This document shows, piece by piece, positions 46,101 through 55,097 of a DNA stretch of 64,000 nt. Origin of the DNA: an uncultured Eubacteriales bacterium. GTDB lineage: Bacteria > Bacillota > Clostridia > Peptostreptococcales > Anaerovoracaceae. The stretch spans positions 124,001 to 188,000 of the forward strand of contig CACYFZ010000001.1 in the NCBI GenBank assembly GCA_902773835.1, given 5' to 3'. The notes beneath the pieces are model-generated. The model did not search any database and was not told the DNA's origin. It saw only the letters and a list, made by a program, of their open reading frames with translations. Positions within the stretch are counted from its first letter, which is position 1. Every line of letters starts with the position of its first letter. The position numbers and the translations under genes were made by a program.

Positions 46101-49100
46101 CAGCAGCAGAATCAGCGTCTGAGATACTGTCTTTCTTCTTGGCAAATTCGAGCGCACCTACGAGCTTATCGGAGATAACAACCTCTGTTGCATCGTCGGT
46201 TACATAAGCAAGGATGTCATATTTGAATGCCTTGTCAAACTCTCCAAGTTCTACATGTACATCATTATTGATATACTTCTCAACCTCAACCTTGTTGTTG
46301 TTGATAGTAGTCTTGTAACCGGTTACTTTATCCTCTGTCTTAACATCTTCATTTGCAACATTGGATATGTAAGTATCGCCATCAAGTTCGAATGTACTTC
46401 CTTCAACATCGGTGTCCCCTACCTTATTTTCTTCAGCAAGGTATTTAACACCAATCAGCTTAGGAAGGCCTGTAATCTTAATGCTATTCTTATCTCTGCT
46501 GAGTTCATAAGTTGCCTGATTGTTTCCGCCGGCTGTGAACTTACCATCTTCAGCAATAGTACCCTTTACCGCTTGTGCATTTTCATTACCCTTCTTTGAG
46601 AGGAGTCCGATAGTAACAGTGGTATTTTCATCCGGCCATTCATCGGTACCATTCCACTTCTTGACTACTTCGATCTCAGTCTTTTCTGCCTTTACAGTAA
46701 CTTCATTTGTTTTAACTTCGAAGCTGTCAGCATTTCCAACCTTAATATTGGCTGTAGCCTGGTTCATTGTTCCTTCGTGGGCGAACTCGCTTTCCGAAGC
46801 ATCGTCAGCCACGTTCGGGTATTCCTCAGAAATTACCGCTCCGTTTTCACGAATCTTATCAAAGTCTCCCGCATCTGCAGCTGCAATTACTTCATCTGTG
46901 TACTTAGCCCAGAAAGTTACCTGTACCCAGTTGCCTGCGAAGTCAAGTGGCAACTTCTGTCCATCGTTTTCAGGATCGTTTTCTCCAACAAAGCTTAGTG
47001 TTAGCTTATTGTTTTCGATAGAAGCTGTGTACTTGTCTGCATCAATTGCTGTTCCGGCATTATCTTCGTCAGCATCAGCAACAGTTGAACCAGCTGTATG
47101 ATCGTTCTTGGCCTTGTAGACTACGGAAGCGATAGTTTTGCTTGCATCGGTAGTAGCTTCGGCAGCTGACTCGTCAGCAGCATCCAGGCTTGCCTTCTTC
47201 TTTGCAAACTCAAGTGCTGATACAAGCTGGTCATTAATTGTCAGCTCTGTTGAGCCGGTCGGTACATAAACCATGATGTCGTACTTGAACGCCTTATCGA
47301 ACTCAACAAGTTCTGCATGTACATCGTTATTTACGTACTTCTCAGTAGTAGCTCTGGAGTTAGTAGTGTTGTATACACGAACTACATCGAACTGAGTTAC
47401 TCCTTCAACCTCTTTAGCTGCTTCTCCGGCCTTGCCGAGAAGCTCAACAGCACGATTGTAAATAGCCAAAGCCGCTTCGTATTCAGCGATTGCGTCTTCA
47501 CTAGCGCCGTTACCCGGTTTGGTAGGCTCTGTTATTTCAGTCCACTGCGTATTATCGCTTTTACCATCTGTATCACCTTCAGCAGTATAGAAATATCTGC
47601 CGTCCAATGAAATAGCCCAGAGACGGTCGTCTGCAATCGCTCCACGTACAGGCGCTGCGCCTTTCTGTTCATAAAGCTTCTTGAGCTTAGATCCATCATC
47701 TTTATATGTAGTCTTAGAAGTTGTGAATACTTTTGGAGCATCTTCTCCACTACCGAGTGTAGTAACTCCTGTCTTCTTAGTTTCATCGTCGTTGTAGTCA
47801 ACAGTATAAGCTTCTTCAACGTCCTTAACTTTTATCTTAGTCTCTCGAGCAAGATATGTTGTTCCCTTAAGCTTCGGAAGATCCTTTACTGTATCGCGTG
47901 TCTTTTCCTTCGTGAGCTCAACTGTAAGGGCTTTTGCACCTTCAGTTCCTTCAGAAACAACTTTACCATCCTTAACGTATACAGGAGTCTCTGTTCCACT
48001 CTTCTTGGAGTAGATAGCAAATATTACTTTTTCTACATCTTCAGGCCATACGTTATTCGGCTCCCAAGTCTTGACTACATCAAGCTCTGTAGTCTCAGGC
48101 TTAACCGTTACGATATTGGATTTATAGTTGCCCTCGGCATTGTTGCCAAACTTGACGTTGTAGCCAGCCTGGTTCTTCATGCCCTCATGCTCTTCTTCAG
48201 AGATGACCGGCCAGTTCTTTCCGTCTTCAGAGAGCACGATGTTGCCAGACTTGAAGTCAAGCATACGAATAGTCAGCTTGTCATTCGACAAACGACCGAC
48301 GCCGTTATTGTACGGTTCAGTATTCGGCTCCGCTTTTGTCCATGAGGCGGCTTTCTGCTTGTCATCGGTATACCAAATCTCCTTTTCACCTTCGACATTT
48401 TTTACCTCAAGGAAAATACGCGTAGTACCTTCAGCGCCCTTGATAACCTCAGCGCCTTTGACGCGTGGCATTTCGTTAAGAGGCGCTACCAAGTTTTTAT
48501 CTGCACCGTTTATATCCAAAGCACGAATTGTATTCGCAGCTTCAGACCCCTGTCCGGTATATCTGTTGTTTGCATTAGTCCAATCATCGCTGTCTTCAGC
48601 AATAAGTTCCCAACTTGCTCCGGTCTTACCGTCTGTAGTTACGTAGTAGTCACCACGTGAGCTTCTTGCAAATAGACGACTAGGCGCTTCTACTGCCCAA
48701 ACAATCGGATCGGGACCAATCAAGGCAAGGAGACCGTCCTTATAAAGAAGGTCGCCGTTAGCAAAGGATACGTCGTGAGCATCCTCGCTGTTCTTATCGC
48801 TATCAGTATTTGCCCAACTGTTTTGGAGTTCTTTCAGTGCATCGAGATTGCGATACTCATCTTTTATACGTGCATAGAATGTAACCTGTACCCATCGGCC
48901 ACGAGCCTGCTGCAAATCAAACGGATTGTTTCCACCGTTTGCGTATCCAAGTTCGTCAATCTTTATTGTAAGCGTATCGCCTTCGATGCTCATCTGAGGA
49001 CCGTATCCCTGGTTCGGCCACGACTTGCCTACAACACTTTCGTCCCAACCTTCATTTGCCGGGAATCCCTTTTCCCACCTGATAAACTCAATAGGAGTAC

Positions 49101-52100
49101 CTGAAGGCGTCTTGACAATTGCTCCAGATGCAACGGTTCCCTCCTCTCCGGTTTCGTGGTTGTTGAGATACTTAACTGCAACAGCATCAACTACTTTCCA
49201 CGGATCATTGCTTGCGTTACCGTCTTTGTCTGCAAACTCAAGTCCCGGAACCAATTTATCGCTAATAGTAAACTCAGTAGCTGTAACCGGTACATATGCC
49301 ATGATGTCATATGTAAAGACCTGATCGAAGTTTACGATGTCAGAATGAACATCTTTATTTACGTACTTCTCAACGATAGCATCGTTGTCGTTTCCGGCCT
49401 CCACTTTAAGTGGTACGCCAAAGGTATACACGCCTACAGCAACTTTTTCTTCAATCTCTCCGGTTTCCGGATTTACAACCTGCTGAGTAACCTCGTCGCG
49501 TGTTACGTCATAGTCCAGATCTGTAAGATTTACTGATCCCGGTGTGAATCTATGAGTTGTATATTCGGTAACGTTTCCGTCCTCATCTGTCTTAACGATG
49601 ACATTACCGTTTTCGTCTGTAGTCGTTTCTATTTCTGAATACTTAATGCTTACGCCGGAAGCAGCTTTTACTTCAACATACTGCTCGTTGCGATTCTTAA
49701 TAATCCCTCCGAGTTTCTCACGTCCAACAATGGTGTTGATATCTATTTTTTCACCATCATACCAAAGTTCATAGAGATCGATACTGTTACCATCATCATC
49801 CGTTATGGTAAGAGGCAAGCTGAATTCACCTGTCCAGGTAAATCCGTTAGGCGCAAGTTCTTTTACTGTATCGAACTCACCGCCAACCGGCTCGTTGGCA
49901 ACACCGTCAAGCGGAACATCAGCTATGACGATTTCCCTGCCTTCCTTTTCAGCGCTGACGCGAATAGCAATCGGCTGCTGCTCTGCAACTGCACTCCAAA
50001 CCTTAGTTACTGTCATCTTTCCGCTTGCAGTAGCGGTACTCGGAACTTCACCAAAGTAGAACTTACCGTCAGCAGCAAGTCCGCCACCACGACGTGAAAT
50101 GTTGCCGGACACTTCTACTCTTTTGTCTTCCGGAAGACGTGTAACGTCTACTGCCGAATCAAGTTCGCGAGTGCTTATAAGGTTAATTCTGCTTGAATTA
50201 ACTTCTGTAGTATAGTCCGCACCTGTATTCTCATTCTTCCATCCAGAGCCTGTAAGGTCCTTGATTGTAACGCCGCCGCCCTGTTTTCCTGCATCCGCAT
50301 GGAAATCGGATCCGGCTGCAATACCTGAACGGGATATAGCGGAAGCCGGTGAATTGAATTTTGCATCCGCGCTACCCGGTATATTTAAAGTACCCGTAGC
50401 ATAGTTATTATCTATTACTACATTTGAAACCTGAGCAGCATCAAAATTGACTGCACCATATGGGCAGAGCCATACGCCTCCGCCTGTACCGTCATTACCT
50501 TTACCGTCTGTAGAATCATCAGAATTCTTACTGAATGTTCCCTGTCCTGCAAACAAGTCAGTATCTCCAACGTCTGCACAACTGTCAGCCGGGCGGAAAT
50601 TGCGCTGAAGAAGTTCGTTTGCGGCATCAAGTTCAGACTTAGGTTTCATGTCTGTTCCCGGAGCAACTGTTGCGCCATCTCCATCCGAAGATCCAAACAT
50701 ACGTGCACGTTCCTGGCCTGATACTGCCAGGTTGTCGTGTACGTAAACCGGGTCGATTACCATTGTATATGTATAAAGAGGATGGTCACCCATGACATAG
50801 ACGGCACCGCCGAGCATGCGTGACATATTATTAGTAAGTTTACCTGCGGTTACTGCTACTCCGTCAGAGTCAACTAGAATAGCACCGGCACGTGTGAATC
50901 CTGTATTCTCTGTAAGTTCACCACCGGCCATGGAGAATACACCGTCTTTACGTTTATCAAAGCTCGGTGTTCCGTCAGCTTCTACCATCTTTCCAAGAAG
51001 CCAGTCAACACCGTTTTCCGTAGCAAATACTGCTCCGCCACCAAACCATGCAACATTGTACTTCATGGTTCCGCTGGTCATTGCAATAACAGCACCCTGT
51101 TCTGTAGTAGAACCACCACCAAACTGAACGCCTACATTACGGGCAATATTTGCGCCCTCGACCTTTACGAGAGTTCTTTCTCCGGAGGCCATGATTCCGC
51201 CGGTATCACCGCGGTTATTATCAATCGTACCTGCTATAGAACCCTGCGCTCCATCTTTATAAATGACAGCACCGGCCGTGGCGGTAATACCAGTTCCCGG
51301 AGACCCGCCGTCGATACCTGCATCCTGACCACGAGTACGCTGGTATTTACCAGGATCAGCCTTTTGCTCTCTAGCATTAGGCACGCGCAGAGAGTTAGGC
51401 GGTCCACCCTTAACATACATTTTGATAGACTGAGCATCATCATTCGCTTTGCTGTCGTTTACAATGTATCCAACAAGGTTGTTCTTGATAACACCTGTGC
51501 TTCCGAGATTGAAGGTTGCTCCAGATCCGTTAGCAACAATAGGAGCTACATACTTTGGTGTAGTTCCCTTGTCTCGAGAGGTAACGAAATCAGAGACCGT
51601 TCCGTTTAAAGTTGCGGAACCGCCTTGTTCAACATGAATAAAGAAGCCCTTCGGCTGATATGTTGTAGCACCACCGTCATATCCACCACCGTTGAACTTA
51701 GCAGCAGTATATATAGTGCCGTCCGGACATGTCTGGCCATTATCCCCTATCTTACCGGAAAGAGTAACCTTTTCATCAACGGTAAGCTTTCCTCCACTTT
51801 CTACAATGAACATGGAGTCATAGCTATCCATAGCCTTAGAATAAATAGTATTTTCACCTGTTATGGTGATATCCTTTTTTACTCTAATTGTGCCCTCTGC
51901 CGGGAAGCTTCCTGTTAGGGTGATGGTATCACCATCTGCTGCTCTACTAATAGCAGCATCAAGTTCGCTCCAAGATCCTACTTGATGATCTGCGGCATAT
52001 GCAGTTAGTACTTTGCCGTAAAGATTTCCAGGCAAAGCAATACCTGACAGCACCATAATGAATGCCAACAAGGACGTAACCACCAAGCTTGTGATTCTGT

Positions 52101-52125
52101 TCTTCACTTGCTTTCTGTTTTCCAT
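43183..52125 (-). CDS. Giant surface adhesin with fimbrial isopeptide and Cna-B domains
   Basis: A 2980-residue exported protein. A signal peptide (cleavage near residue 44, LTAYA|A) leads into a Gly/Asn-rich right-handed beta-helix-like head (about 50-690). Five fimbrial isopeptide-type domains follow, beginning near residues 918, 1595, 1949, 2354 and 2718. Each starts EK-Y/F-V/I-N with the candidate Lys and ends with an Asn segment (NQAGY, NQATA, NQADY, NDTSY, NKASY), the expected partner of a Lys-Asn cross-link. Cna-B domains lie between them (about 700-810, 1345-1440, 1815-1900, 2158-2345). The C-terminus is KGTRTGD, a hydrophobic helix and RRRKFNR: a cell-wall sorting signal without the usual LP of LPxTG. 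Likely a wall-anchored stalk. Inserts interrupt domains 1 and 4. No sortase or pilin gene is adjacent. Confidence 0.88.
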   Translation of the reverse strand: MENRKQVKNRITSLVVTSLLAFIMVLSGIALPGNLYGKVLTAYAADHQVGSWSELDAAISRAADGDTITLTGSFPAEGTIRVKKDITITGENTIYSKAMDSYDSMFIVESGGKLTVDEKVTLSGKIGDNGQTCPDGTIYTAAKFNGGGYDGGATTYQPKGFFIHVEQGGSATLNGTVSDFVTSRDKGTTPKYVAPIVANGSGATFNLGSTGVIKNNLVGYIVNDSKANDDAQSIKMYVKGGPPNSLRVPNAREQKADPGKYQRTRGQDAGIDGGSPGTGITATAGAVIYKDGAQGSIAGTIDNNRGDTGGIMASGERTLVKVEGANIARNVGVQFGGGSTTEQGAVIAMTSGTMKYNVAWFGGGAVFATENGVDWLLGKMVEADGTPSFDKRKDGVFSMAGGELTENTGFTRAGAILVDSDGVAVTAGKLTNNMSRMLGGAVYVMGDHPLYTYTMVIDPVYVHDNLAVSGQERARMFGSSDGDGATVAPGTDMKPKSELDAANELLQRNFRPADSCADVGDTDLFAGQGTFSKNSDDSTDGKGNDGTGGGVWLCPYGAVNFDAAQVSNVVIDNNYATGTLNIPGSADAKFNSPASAISRSGIAAGSDFHADAGKQGGGVTIKDLTGSGWKNENTGADYTTEVNSSRINLISTRELDSAVDVTRLPEDKRVEVSGNISRRGGGLAADGKFYFGEVPSTATASGKMTVTKVWSAVAEQQPIAIRVSAEKEGREIVIADVPLDGVANEPVGGEFDTVKELAPNGFTWTGEFSLPLTITDDDGNSIDLYELWYDGEKIDINTIVGREKLGGIIKNRNEQYVEVKAASGVSIKYSEIETTTDENGNVIVKTDEDGNVTEYTTHRFTPGSVNLTDLDYDVTRDEVTQQVVNPETGEIEEKVAVGVYTFGVPLKVEAGNDNDAIVEKYVNKDVHSDIVNFDQVFTYDIMAYVPVTATEFTISDKLVPGLEFADKDGNASNDPWKVVDAVAVKYLNNHETGEEGTVASGAIVKTPSGTPIEFIRWEKGFPANEGWDESVVGKSWPNQGYGPQMSIEGDTLTIKIDELGYANGGNNPFDLQQARGRWVQVTFYARIKDEYRNLDALKELQNSWANTDSDKNSEDAHDVSFANGDLLYKDGLLALIGPDPIVWAVEAPSRLFARSSRGDYYVTTDGKTGASWELIAEDSDDWTNANNRYTGQGSEAANTIRALDINGADKNLVAPLNEMPRVKGAEVIKGAEGTTRIFLEVKNVEGEKEIWYTDDKQKAASWTKAEPNTEPYNNGVGRLSNDKLTIRMLDFKSGNIVLSEDGKNWPVISEEEHEGMKNQAGYNVKFGNNAEGNYKSNIVTVKPETTELDVVKTWEPNNVWPEDVEKVIFAIYSKKSGTETPVYVKDGKVVSEGTEGAKALTVELTKEKTRDTVKDLPKLKGTTYLARETKIKVKDVEEAYTVDYNDDETKKTGVTTLGSGEDAPKVFTTSKTTYKDDGSKLKKLYEQKGAAPVRGAIADDRLWAISLDGRYFYTAEGDTDGKSDNTQWTEITEPTKPGNGASEDAIAEYEAALAIYNRAVELLGKAGEAAKEVEGVTQFDVVRVYNTTNSRATTEKYVNNDVHAELVEFDKAFKYDIMVYVPTGSTELTINDQLVSALEFAKKKASLDAADESAAEATTDASKTIASVVYKAKNDHTAGSTVADADEDNAGTAIDADKYTASIENNKLTLSFVGENDPENDGQKLPLDFAGNWVQVTFWAKYTDEVIAAADAGDFDKIRENGAVISEEYPNVADDASESEFAHEGTMNQATANIKVGNADSFEVKTNEVTVKAEKTEIEVVKKWNGTDEWPDENTTVTIGLLSKKGNENAQAVKGTIAEDGKFTAGGNNQATYELSRDKNSIKITGLPKLIGVKYLAEENKVGDTDVEGSTFELDGDTYISNVANEDVKTEDKVTGYKTTINNNKVEVEKYINNDVHVELGEFDKAFKYDILAYVTDDATEVVISDKLVGALEFAKKKDSISDADSAAAEATDNPEETIASIVAKDSNTHYVDGVDGHDSTVADNSGTDVSDKATTSIVDEDGRKKLVVKFGTEDNPVTDEDGIRGKWIQITFWAKYTDAIIEAAQIQDVETINGNGAVLGAVEEHEGTTNQADYTLKTANGSEANIKTNTVTVEPETEKVWVQKKFVDGENEQISWPKGVTVDITVYRTIGDVKEELETITVDSEKKFKSKTYPKLVGAVYSVDEVTVPENYAKVGEVTGTGTKDDPFVVTNEDRHVDVTATKIWKDATMEEIPSADAFKTMLILKDKDGNDVSEQHLNKLKVKAEGKRYTATWSNLPDGEYTVEEKAVPGFGTSIDGNTITNTKKHEEKPEIEKYVNEAVHKDIVLDEVFTYDLIAYITKDADSVTITDKLNDVLTFNSKADEIKVVDLGEEDNHLPTNDIHAVQVNDNATVAQDGDPIDAAEVTIDGQTLKVFITNKLTKANYSSLDIEYVNPSDKEYFEKNGDDYIETTDTVADPEKTYYEKSDDEYVEKSVEADASVEGLYVMNDDDEYVPTTDETAQEGTVYYELKEGVYSEVVIEFVNPSAKGYLEKNEAGKYVASEDTVADPEKTYYVKSDSDEGSGYEYDGDDQPVTALRGHWIKVTFDAKVKDGKTLADVKKAFQEIKADDAEDRAEENIGNAPVVSTEDHIGVPNDTSYSIGVANDAAIDETGITEDVYKDRSNTVTVKPYDEKPEIEKFINQAVHNDIDLSDVFTYDVVAYITKDANTATITDELDKQLQFVSGAGDVRVEDLGIYNNHKVTNNIKATQVNDDATVNDPGEEIANCEVTISGRKLTVKLNDCANADQPLRGHWVRVTFQCKIADGLTLDDLKFTDINPKAIEDREAPNVGNDPVLSDEAHKGVPNKASYTIDALGDVKYSDTSNTVTVKPVTDREGDYGPEGDEDEGNVKDKDDNPGKVKGKGTRTGDTTPVGMLIALLIAAEAALVTMIIRRRKFNR
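44290..44730 (-). repeat. Imperfect short repeats inserted in adhesin domain 4
   Basis: Codes for residues about 2466-2612 of the adhesin. Acidic, tyrosine-rich units recur: DTVADPEKTYYEKSDDEY, ETAQEGTVYYELKEGVY and DTVADPEKTYYVKSDSDE, plus the pair EYVNPSDKEYFEKN / EFVNPSAKGYLEKN. Units are 20-30 residues and imperfect. Domain 5 runs straight from KLNDCANADQPLRGHW where domain 4 has this insert, so the repeats break a fimbrial domain. Confidence 0.75.
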
Positions 52126-52198
52126 AATCCTCTCCGTTTCATACTAATATTGTTTTGATCTGTAACGTATTGAAAAATAATCCCAGTATTTCAAAATG

Positions 52199-52207
52199 AT
52201 TATAGCA
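52199..52207 (-). promoter_or_regulatory. Extended -10 promoter of the adhesin gene
   Basis: TGCTATAAT on the minus strand (TATAAT at 52199-52204), about 75 bases before the ATG, giving a leader of roughly 65 bases that contains GGAGAGG ahead of the start. No clear -35 box. The gap 52126-52409 is otherwise AT-rich and holds only this promoter and the pnp terminator. Confidence 0.55.
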
Positions 52208-52332
52208 AGGTTACACAAACAAAGGCAATATAAATTTAATAATTTTTTAATATTTATTAACGAGTGTTAAGATTGTAGGTAAAGATTACTTTACAACCTT
52301 ATTTTCAAAAGGTTGACGATATAATTAACATA

Positions 52333-52386
52333 TTAAAAACGGACACTTCGCGTTGACATTTGATGTCATTTTGTAGTGTCCGTTTT
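52333..52386 (-). terminator. Terminator of rpsO-pnp
   Basis: A 12-bp outer stem AAAACGGACACT / AGTGTCCGTTTT (52375-52386 with 52336-52347) with an inner TGACA / TGTCA pairing, followed on the minus strand by TTTTTAATATG. It lies 24 bases behind the pnp stop and closes the long rimP-to-pnp gene series. Confidence 0.85.
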
Positions 52387-52409
52387 GTTAATTAGATTTT
52401 AATAAAGGC

Positions 52410-54527
52410 TTAGTCTTTCACGAGCTCCTTGCGGCTGAGATTGATTCTGTTCTGGCTGTCGATTTCGGTTACCTTTACAGTTACCTTGTCACCGATATTC
52501 ATAACATCTTCTACCTTTTCAACTCTGTGGTTGGCCATCTTAGAGATGTGAAGGAGTCCTTCCTTGCCCGGCAGAATCTCGATGAAAGCACCGAAGTTCA
52601 TGATTCTGGTAACAGTACCTTCGTAAGTCTCCCCTACTTCTACATCCTTCGTGATGAGTTCGATTTCCTTCTTGGCAGCCTCTGCGCTTTCCTGATCTAC
52701 TGCGTAGATAGCGATGAAGCCTACATCATCATCGGATATATCGATCTTAGCGCCTGTCTCCTCAACGATTCTGTTGACAGTCTTTCCTCCCGGTCCGATG
52801 ACAAGTCTGATCTTGTCAGGATCGATTCTCATGCTTATGAATCTCGGAGCATACGGACTGAGCTCAGCTCTCGGCTCAGCAATCTCTTCAAGCATGTTCT
52901 CGAGTATCTTAGCTCTTCCTACCTTGGCCTGCTCAAGTGCCTGCTCCATGATTTCTCTGGAAAGACCGTGAACCTTGATATCCATCTGAAGTGCTGTTAC
53001 TCCGTCAGGCGTACCGGTTACCTTGAAGTCCATGTCACCGAGGAAGTCTTCCATTCCTTGGATATCACTCAGGATAGCGAACTTGCTGGATCCGTCTTCT
53101 TCAACTCTTTCGATAAGTCCCATTGCAATTCCGGATACCGGCTTCTTGATTGGAACACCTGCGTCCATAAGTGCCAGCGTAGAGCCGCATGTGGATGCCA
53201 TGGATGAAGATCCGTTGGATGAAAGGATCTCAGATACCACTCTGATGGCATACGGGAATTCCTCTTCGCTTGGGAGTACAGGTACAAGAGCTCTTTCTGC
53301 GAGTGCTCCGTGACCGATTTCTCTACGTCCCGGAGATCTTGAAGGCTTAGCTTCTCCTGTGCAGTAACCCGGGAAGTTGTAATGATGCATATATCTCTTA
53401 CGAGGTGTGTCATCATCGATTCCGTCGAGGTACTGTGCTTCGCTGAGCGGAGCGAGTGTGCAGATAGAGAGTGCCTGTGTCTGTCCTCTCTTAAAGAGTC
53501 CCGAGCCGTGAGTTCTCGGAAGATATCCTGTCTCACTCCAGAGAGGTCTGATTTCATCCGGTTTTCTGTCATCAGGTCTTACGCCTTCATCAAGAATTCT
53601 GCGTCTTACCTCTTCCTTCTTGATATTGTAAAGAACCTCATCTACTTCTGCCATTCTCTCTTCAAACTCTTCTGCGAAGTGTTCCTTGGCATCAGCAGCA
53701 ACGGCATCCATATTGTCAATACGCTCCTGCTTATCGTGTGTGTAGATGGCATTTACCATCTTCTCTGTAGCATATTCTCTTACGGCAGCATCTACATCTT
53801 CTCCCGCCTTGAATACTGTGTACTCCTGCTTTGGCTTACCGACTTCTGCTACGATATCCTTGATGAATCTACAGATATCTTTGATTGCTTCGTGACCGAA
53901 GAGTACAGCCTCCAGCATCTTGTCTTCCGGTACTTCATTGGCACCTGCCTCTACCATCATGATGGCATCTTCGGTACCGCAGATATCCAGGTGAAGGTCG
54001 GATGCCTGTCTCTGCTCGAATGTAGGGTTGAGAACGAGTTCGCCGTCAACAAGTCCTACGAGTACGCCTGCTGTAGGGCCATCCCATGGAATATCTGAAA
54101 TAGCAAGTGCTACAGATGTTCCGATGAGGGATGCTACCTCAGGTGAGCAATCATGATCTACAGAGAGTGCAGTAGCAGCTACTACTACATCATTTCTGTA
54201 CCCCTTAGGGAACAGTGGTCTCAGCGGTCTGTCGATAAGTCTTGAGATGAGTGTTGCTCTCTCGCTCGGACGGCCTTCTCTTTTGATGTATCCGCCCGGT
54301 ATCTTACCTACGGCATAGAGCTTCTCTTCGAAGTTGCAGGTAAGCGGGAAGAAATCCACATCCTGTTTAGGCTCTTTGCTGGCACAGACCGTGCAGCTTA
54401 CGACTGTGTCGCCGTATCTTACTACAGCCTGTCCGTTAGCCTGCTCTGCAATCTTTCCGATTTCTACCTCGAGAAGTCTGCCTGCGAGTGCTGTCTTATA
54501 TACTTTGTAATCTTCAAATCTACCCAT
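52410..54527 (-). CDS. pnp: Polynucleotide phosphorylase
   Basis: A 705-residue 3'-5' phosphorolytic exoribonuclease, part of the RNA degradation machinery. Two RNase PH domains (about 10-230 and 310-540, the second with the phosphate-binding GSSSMAS) flank a helical domain. A KH domain (about 555-615, [22 protein letters not shown]) and an S1 domain (about 620-700, [26 protein letters not shown]) bind RNA. The ATG at 54525-54527 is chosen because it gives the family start [17 protein letters not shown] with AAGGAG 9 bases upstream. An in-frame start 15 codons earlier would lie in the structured region behind rpsO. Confidence 0.97.
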   Translation of the reverse strand: MGRFEDYKVYKTALAGRLLEVEIGKIAEQANGQAVVRYGDTVVSCTVCASKEPKQDVDFFPLTCNFEEKLYAVGKIPGGYIKREGRPSERATLISRLIDRPLRPLFPKGYRNDVVVAATALSVDHDCSPEVASLIGTSVALAISDIPWDGPTAGVLVGLVDGELVLNPTFEQRQASDLHLDICGTEDAIMMVEAGANEVPEDKMLEAVLFGHEAIKDICRFIKDIVAEVGKPKQEYTVFKAGEDVDAAVREYATEKMVNAIYTHDKQERIDNMDAVAADAKEHFAEEFEERMAEVDEVLYNIKKEEVRRRILDEGVRPDDRKPDEIRPLWSETGYLPRTHGSGLFKRGQTQALSICTLAPLSEAQYLDGIDDDTPRKRYMHHYNFPGYCTGEAKPSRSPGRREIGHGALAERALVPVLPSEEEFPYAIRVVSEILSSNGSSSMASTCGSTLALMDAGVPIKKPVSGIAMGLIERVEEDGSSKFAILSDIQGMEDFLGDMDFKVTGTPDGVTALQMDIKVHGLSREIMEQALEQAKVGRAKILENMLEEIAEPRAELSPYAPRFISMRIDPDKIRLVIGPGGKTVNRIVEETGAKIDISDDDVGFIAIYAVDQESAEAAKKEIELITKDVEVGETYEGTVTRIMNFGAFIEILPGKEGLLHISKMANHRVEKVEDVMNIGDKVTVKVTEIDSQNRINLSRKELVKD

Positions 54528-54572
54528 TATTAACAACTCCTTCCTGTTAATTAGTTTCTCTCCTATGGGCAT

Positions 54573-54683
54573 TAACTATATTCTCACGCTTGCTCCGTAA
54601 GCATGAGTTACTTGTTTCAGGCGGCTTATTCTGCCTAAAACACAAGCAAAGCGGGAGTAAGTGCTCCCGCTTCCTTTCAATAA
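54573..54683 (-). promoter_or_regulatory. Two stem-loops between rpsO and pnp
   Basis: On the minus strand a 9-bp stem AAGCGGGAG / CTCCCGCTT (54649-54672) follows the rpsO stop at once; a second, longer stem (54611-54646) pairs TTTTAGGC with GCCTGAAA and CTTG with CAAG. In E. coli the same intergenic place holds an RNase III site through which PNPase controls its own mRNA. A similar role here is inference; the first stem lacks a U-tract and is not a simple terminator. Confidence 0.5.
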
Positions 54684-54950
54684 TTATTTTCTCAGACCGA
54701 GTCTGTTAATAAGACTTCTGTATCTTTCGATATCTGTCTCTCTGAGATATTTGAGAAGGTTTCTTCTCTGACCTACCATCTTGAGCAGACCTCTTCTTGA
54801 ATGGAAGTCTTTGTGGTGCTCTTTAAGATGCTCGTTAAGATCGTTGATTCTGTAAGTAAGGATAGCTACCTGAACCTCAGGGGAACCTGTGTCACCCTCG
54901 CATGTAGCATACTCTTTGATGATTTCCTGTTTCTTTTCTTTTGTAAGCAT
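54684..54950 (-). CDS. rpsO: Ribosomal protein S15
   Basis: An 88-residue small-subunit protein that binds the 16S rRNA central domain early in assembly. The S15 signature [17 protein letters not shown] (about 19-35) and [24 protein letters not shown] are complete. The ATG at 54948-54950 is chosen: it gives the standard 88-residue length and AAAGGAG lies 9 bases upstream. It has its own promoter and a leader with a possible S15-binding hairpin, and is followed by pnp. Confidence 0.97.
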   Translation of the reverse strand: MLTKEKKQEIIKEYATCEGDTGSPEVQVAILTYRINDLNEHLKEHHKDFHSRRGLLKMVGQRRNLLKYLRETDIERYRSLINRLGLRK

Positions 54951-54992
54951 AAAAATAAACTCCTTTACTTTCGATTCACCATCTCTGCGCAG

Positions 54993-55023
54993 CCGTCGGA
55001 GCAACGAACCGCTGAAGGGACGG
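54993..55023 (-). promoter_or_regulatory. Candidate S15-binding hairpin in the rpsO leader
   Basis: On the minus strand CCGTC pairs with GACGG across an internal loop, enclosing AGCGG-TTCG-TTGCT, an apical stem with two successive G-U pairs next to G-C pairs. S15 recognises a GU/GC step in 16S rRNA, and known S15 leaders mimic it. The resemblance is suggestive only; no covariance data were available. Confidence 0.35.
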
Positions 55024-55068
55024 TATATTGAATTAGTTTAGCTGCAAGTTTTATCTTGCAACGTTGGT

Positions 55069-55097
55069 ATATTAACACGTTTGTATTGTGTTGTCTA
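55069..55097 (-). promoter_or_regulatory. Promoter of rpsO-pnp
   Basis: On the minus strand TAGACA (55092-55097), a 17-base spacer ending in TGT and TAATAT (55069-55074). The -35 box overlaps the ribF stop codon. The leader starts with a 6-bp TGCAAG/CTTGCA-type hairpin (55043-55060), then the candidate S15 site. Confidence 0.6.

Noticed and set aside
43183..52125. CRISPR-like or tandem DNA repeats in the adhesin gene
   Set aside because: Similarity between segments is at protein-domain level with long, diverged units; no regular short direct repeats with unique spacers.
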